From assembly GCA_032622095.1 (NCBI GenBank), contig CP136069.1:125505450-125569449 (forward strand): a DNA stretch of 64,000 nt, written 5' to 3'. The notes under the pieces were generated by a model. It was not told where the DNA came from. It was given only the letters and a program-made list of their open reading frames with translations, and made no database searches. Below are positions 62,507-64,000 of this stretch, one piece after another. Position 1 is the first letter of the stretch; every line of letters starts with the position of its first letter. Position numbers and translations under genes: made by a program. The stretch is from Siphonodentalium dalli. Lineage: Eukaryota; Mollusca; Scaphopoda; Gadilida; Siphonodentaliidae.

Positions 62507-63255
62507 GTTTGGGAAAGGCTGCCTCCTATGTTCATTTACGCAAAGCGCCAATGTGACCTACTCCGAAGACATATATACGAGATGACTCCCGCCAACGATA
62601 ATGTGCGTAAAGTCTATTATCTAAAGGTAATCGATCCGACCAGACGATCCCCATATCATGTCATATCATCATATCAACAACAACAACAACAACATTTCTT
62701 TAAAAAAACGTGCTCAGTGGATTAGCGGGCATCGATATTGACTGAGATAAATTACACCCGTGTAATCATCTAATTTTCCGAAATTACAGGGAATAATAAA
62801 TATATGTACAGGGATATACAAATTAGTTTATTGGTTGGCGACTTGAATATACGTTGGGTGATATTCTGTGTCATTGCTAATTGATTGCATGGTGCATACT
62901 CAAGAGTCATAGACCTAACATCCAATGTACGACCACAGTGAGATGTACCCGGTATAAATATAGATAGCACCTGTATGACTGTAGGCAGGTGTGATGCCGA
63001 TCTGGTTTATTATTGTTTATCACTGATAGCATTAATTATAGGTTTATGAAATAAAGAATTATGTTGACCTTTCTAACGATGTTTTAAAGGGACCCACGCG
63101 AGTGATTGCGAGCTTCATTTGCCCTGATCTTGTGTCATATGTTCGACAGCTGCTGATAATTTCAACAATGTATAAATATTTTCAACAAGAAATCAGTATG
63201 TTTCAACCAATAGAAAAACCCGACATATAATGGCTATTAGTGATTGGTCAGATGC

Positions 63256-63435
63256 TAACTTGTTTAATCAAGTTAGCTAACTTGATTAAACAAGTTAGTA
63301 ACTTGTTTAAACAAGTTAGATAACTTGATTAAACAAGTTAGCTAACTGGATTAAACAAGTTAGTAACTTGATTAAACAAGTTAGTAACTTGTTTAAACAA
63401 GTTAGCTAACTTGATTAATCAAGTTATCTAACTAA
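63256..63435. repeat. 22-bp palindromic minisatellite (third array)
   Basis: About eight units of the AACTTGATTAAACAAGTTAG type, truncated at the right before the outer TIR edge. Confidence 0.93.
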
Positions 63436-63437
63436 GT

Positions 63438-63839
63438 TTTCACCCCCTCGGGTTGGTACCACCCGGGGGTGATGGGTGGGGGTCGGGGTGTTTCTAGGGG
63501 GTATTTCTGGCAGGCCATCCACCCATGCCGTCAAATCGGCCGAAATCCTTTCCGTTCTCGAAAATGGTCCATATACCTCATTTTCACCCCCTCGGTTAGG
63601 TCCCCGGGGGGGGTGATGGATGGGGGGGGGTGTTTCTAGGGGTATTTTGGGCGGGCCACCCACACATGCCGTAAAATCGGCCGAAATTCTTACCGTTCTC
63701 GAAAATGGTCCATACCCAATTTTCACCCCCATCGGGGTGGTACCACTCGGAGGTGATTGGTGGGGGATCGGGGGTATTTCTAGGGGGTATTTGGGCGGGC
63801 CACCCACCGCCACCCACCCATGCCGTTAAATCGGCCGAA
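63438..63839. repeat. G-rich minisatellite, three units of about 140 bp
   Basis: Each unit has TTTTCACCCCCTCGG, a GTGATGGGTGGGGG run, TGTTTCTAGGGGGTATTT, GGCGGGCCACCCAC, ATGCCGTCAAATCGGCCGAA and TTCTCGAAAATGGTCCATA. Open frames of 69-129 codons on both strands follow from the repeat. Confidence 0.9.
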
Positions 63840-63866
63840 AGAGACATTTTTGAGAATAAAGAATAA

Positions 63867-64000
63867 GAAATAGGGAATAAGTTCCAAATTAAATGTCATG
63901 TTCGTGCTGTTTTACTGATTAATAAAATTGAAAAGAGCAGAATTGAAATTTATCTCAATTTATTGAAGCAAAAGTTTCCCGAGATTCATGGAAGTGTTCC
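63867..64000 (+). other. Open frame running off the right edge, possible exon
   Basis: From 63867 there are 44 codons without a stop, including KFQIKCHVRAVLLINKIEKS and RIEIYLNLLKQKFPEIHGSV. The composition is protein-like, but there is no ATG, clear acceptor or family match, and the frame could be chance. Confidence 0.2.

Larger units (their letters stand above)
60699..63435. mobile_element. Second foldback-like element, left TIR flipped, carrying an insertion
   Basis: GGTTTCTATTCGTTGTAACC starts an interior that matches 58740-60345 with small deletions. About 410 bp (copy 1 positions 59426-59838) are missing at 62707, and a 1.37-kb insertion sits at 61137-62506. It ends in a third minisatellite array (63256-63435). 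Confidence 0.85.

Noticed and set aside
63424-63847. Proline-rich frames of 69-129 codons on both strands
   Set aside because: They follow from the G-rich 140-bp minisatellite.

Overview
The window is eukaryotic. Coding sequence is split into short exons with GT/AG introns, the DNA is AT-rich, and almost all space between exons is occupied by transposable-element debris. The repeat style suggests a marine lophotrochozoan, most likely a mollusc: many TTAA-flanked and palindromic MITEs, and long degenerate repeats ending in GACGGAC-type runs. That organism guess is an inference from repeat style and cannot be proven here.

The main gene is on the minus strand. I could assemble it exon by exon with consistent phases over 19 coding exons, from the ATG at 50629 to the TGA at 6695 (745 codons plus stop). 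The product is a coiled-coil protein orthologous to vertebrate CCHCR1 (coiled-coil alpha-helical rod protein 1, a centrosome and P-body protein). Its promoter probably lies at about 51.0-51.5 kb, where an E2F-type site and a palindromic CRE occur. A second, nested coding exon lies on the plus strand in intron 17 (17323-17538). It encodes most of a THAP zinc finger and ends at a perfect donor. The left edge holds the last exon of an unidentified plus-strand gene (36-214).

Layout: 1-0.4 kb, end of the left gene and a minisatellite covering its stop codon. 0.4-6.7 kb, intergenic MITEs. 6.7-50.6 kb, CCHCR1, whose introns hold at least ten families of non-autonomous DNA transposons. These include an 8-bp-TSD palindromic hAT-like family, several TTAA-target families, TA-target mariner-like palindromes, two larger hAT-like elements with intact 8-bp TSDs, a 2.3 kb near-continuous palindrome, a 4.6 kb TIR element, and a 1.5 kb insertion with a 14-bp TSD that carries a paired-motif array, a TATA box and a hammerhead-like motif. 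51-58.3 kb, intergenic: a tRNA-related SINE, two foldback elements, a satellite interrupted by a LINE reverse-transcriptase fragment. 58.3-63.4 kb, two Foldback-like elements whose long terminal repeats are 22-bp palindromic minisatellites, one of them carrying a Mutator-like insertion with a 9-bp TSD and an intact empty site in its sister copy. 63.4-64 kb, a G-rich minisatellite and a short open frame running off the edge.

The most striking biology is how often the transposons touch splice sites of CCHCR1. One hAT-like MITE has its target-site duplication exactly on the exon 4 donor. TTAA MITEs sit 5 nt from the exon 6 donor, 11-12 nt from the exon 8 acceptor, about 31 nt from the exon 4 acceptor and about 27 nt from the exon 18 donor, where one supplies an alternative reading-frame tail.
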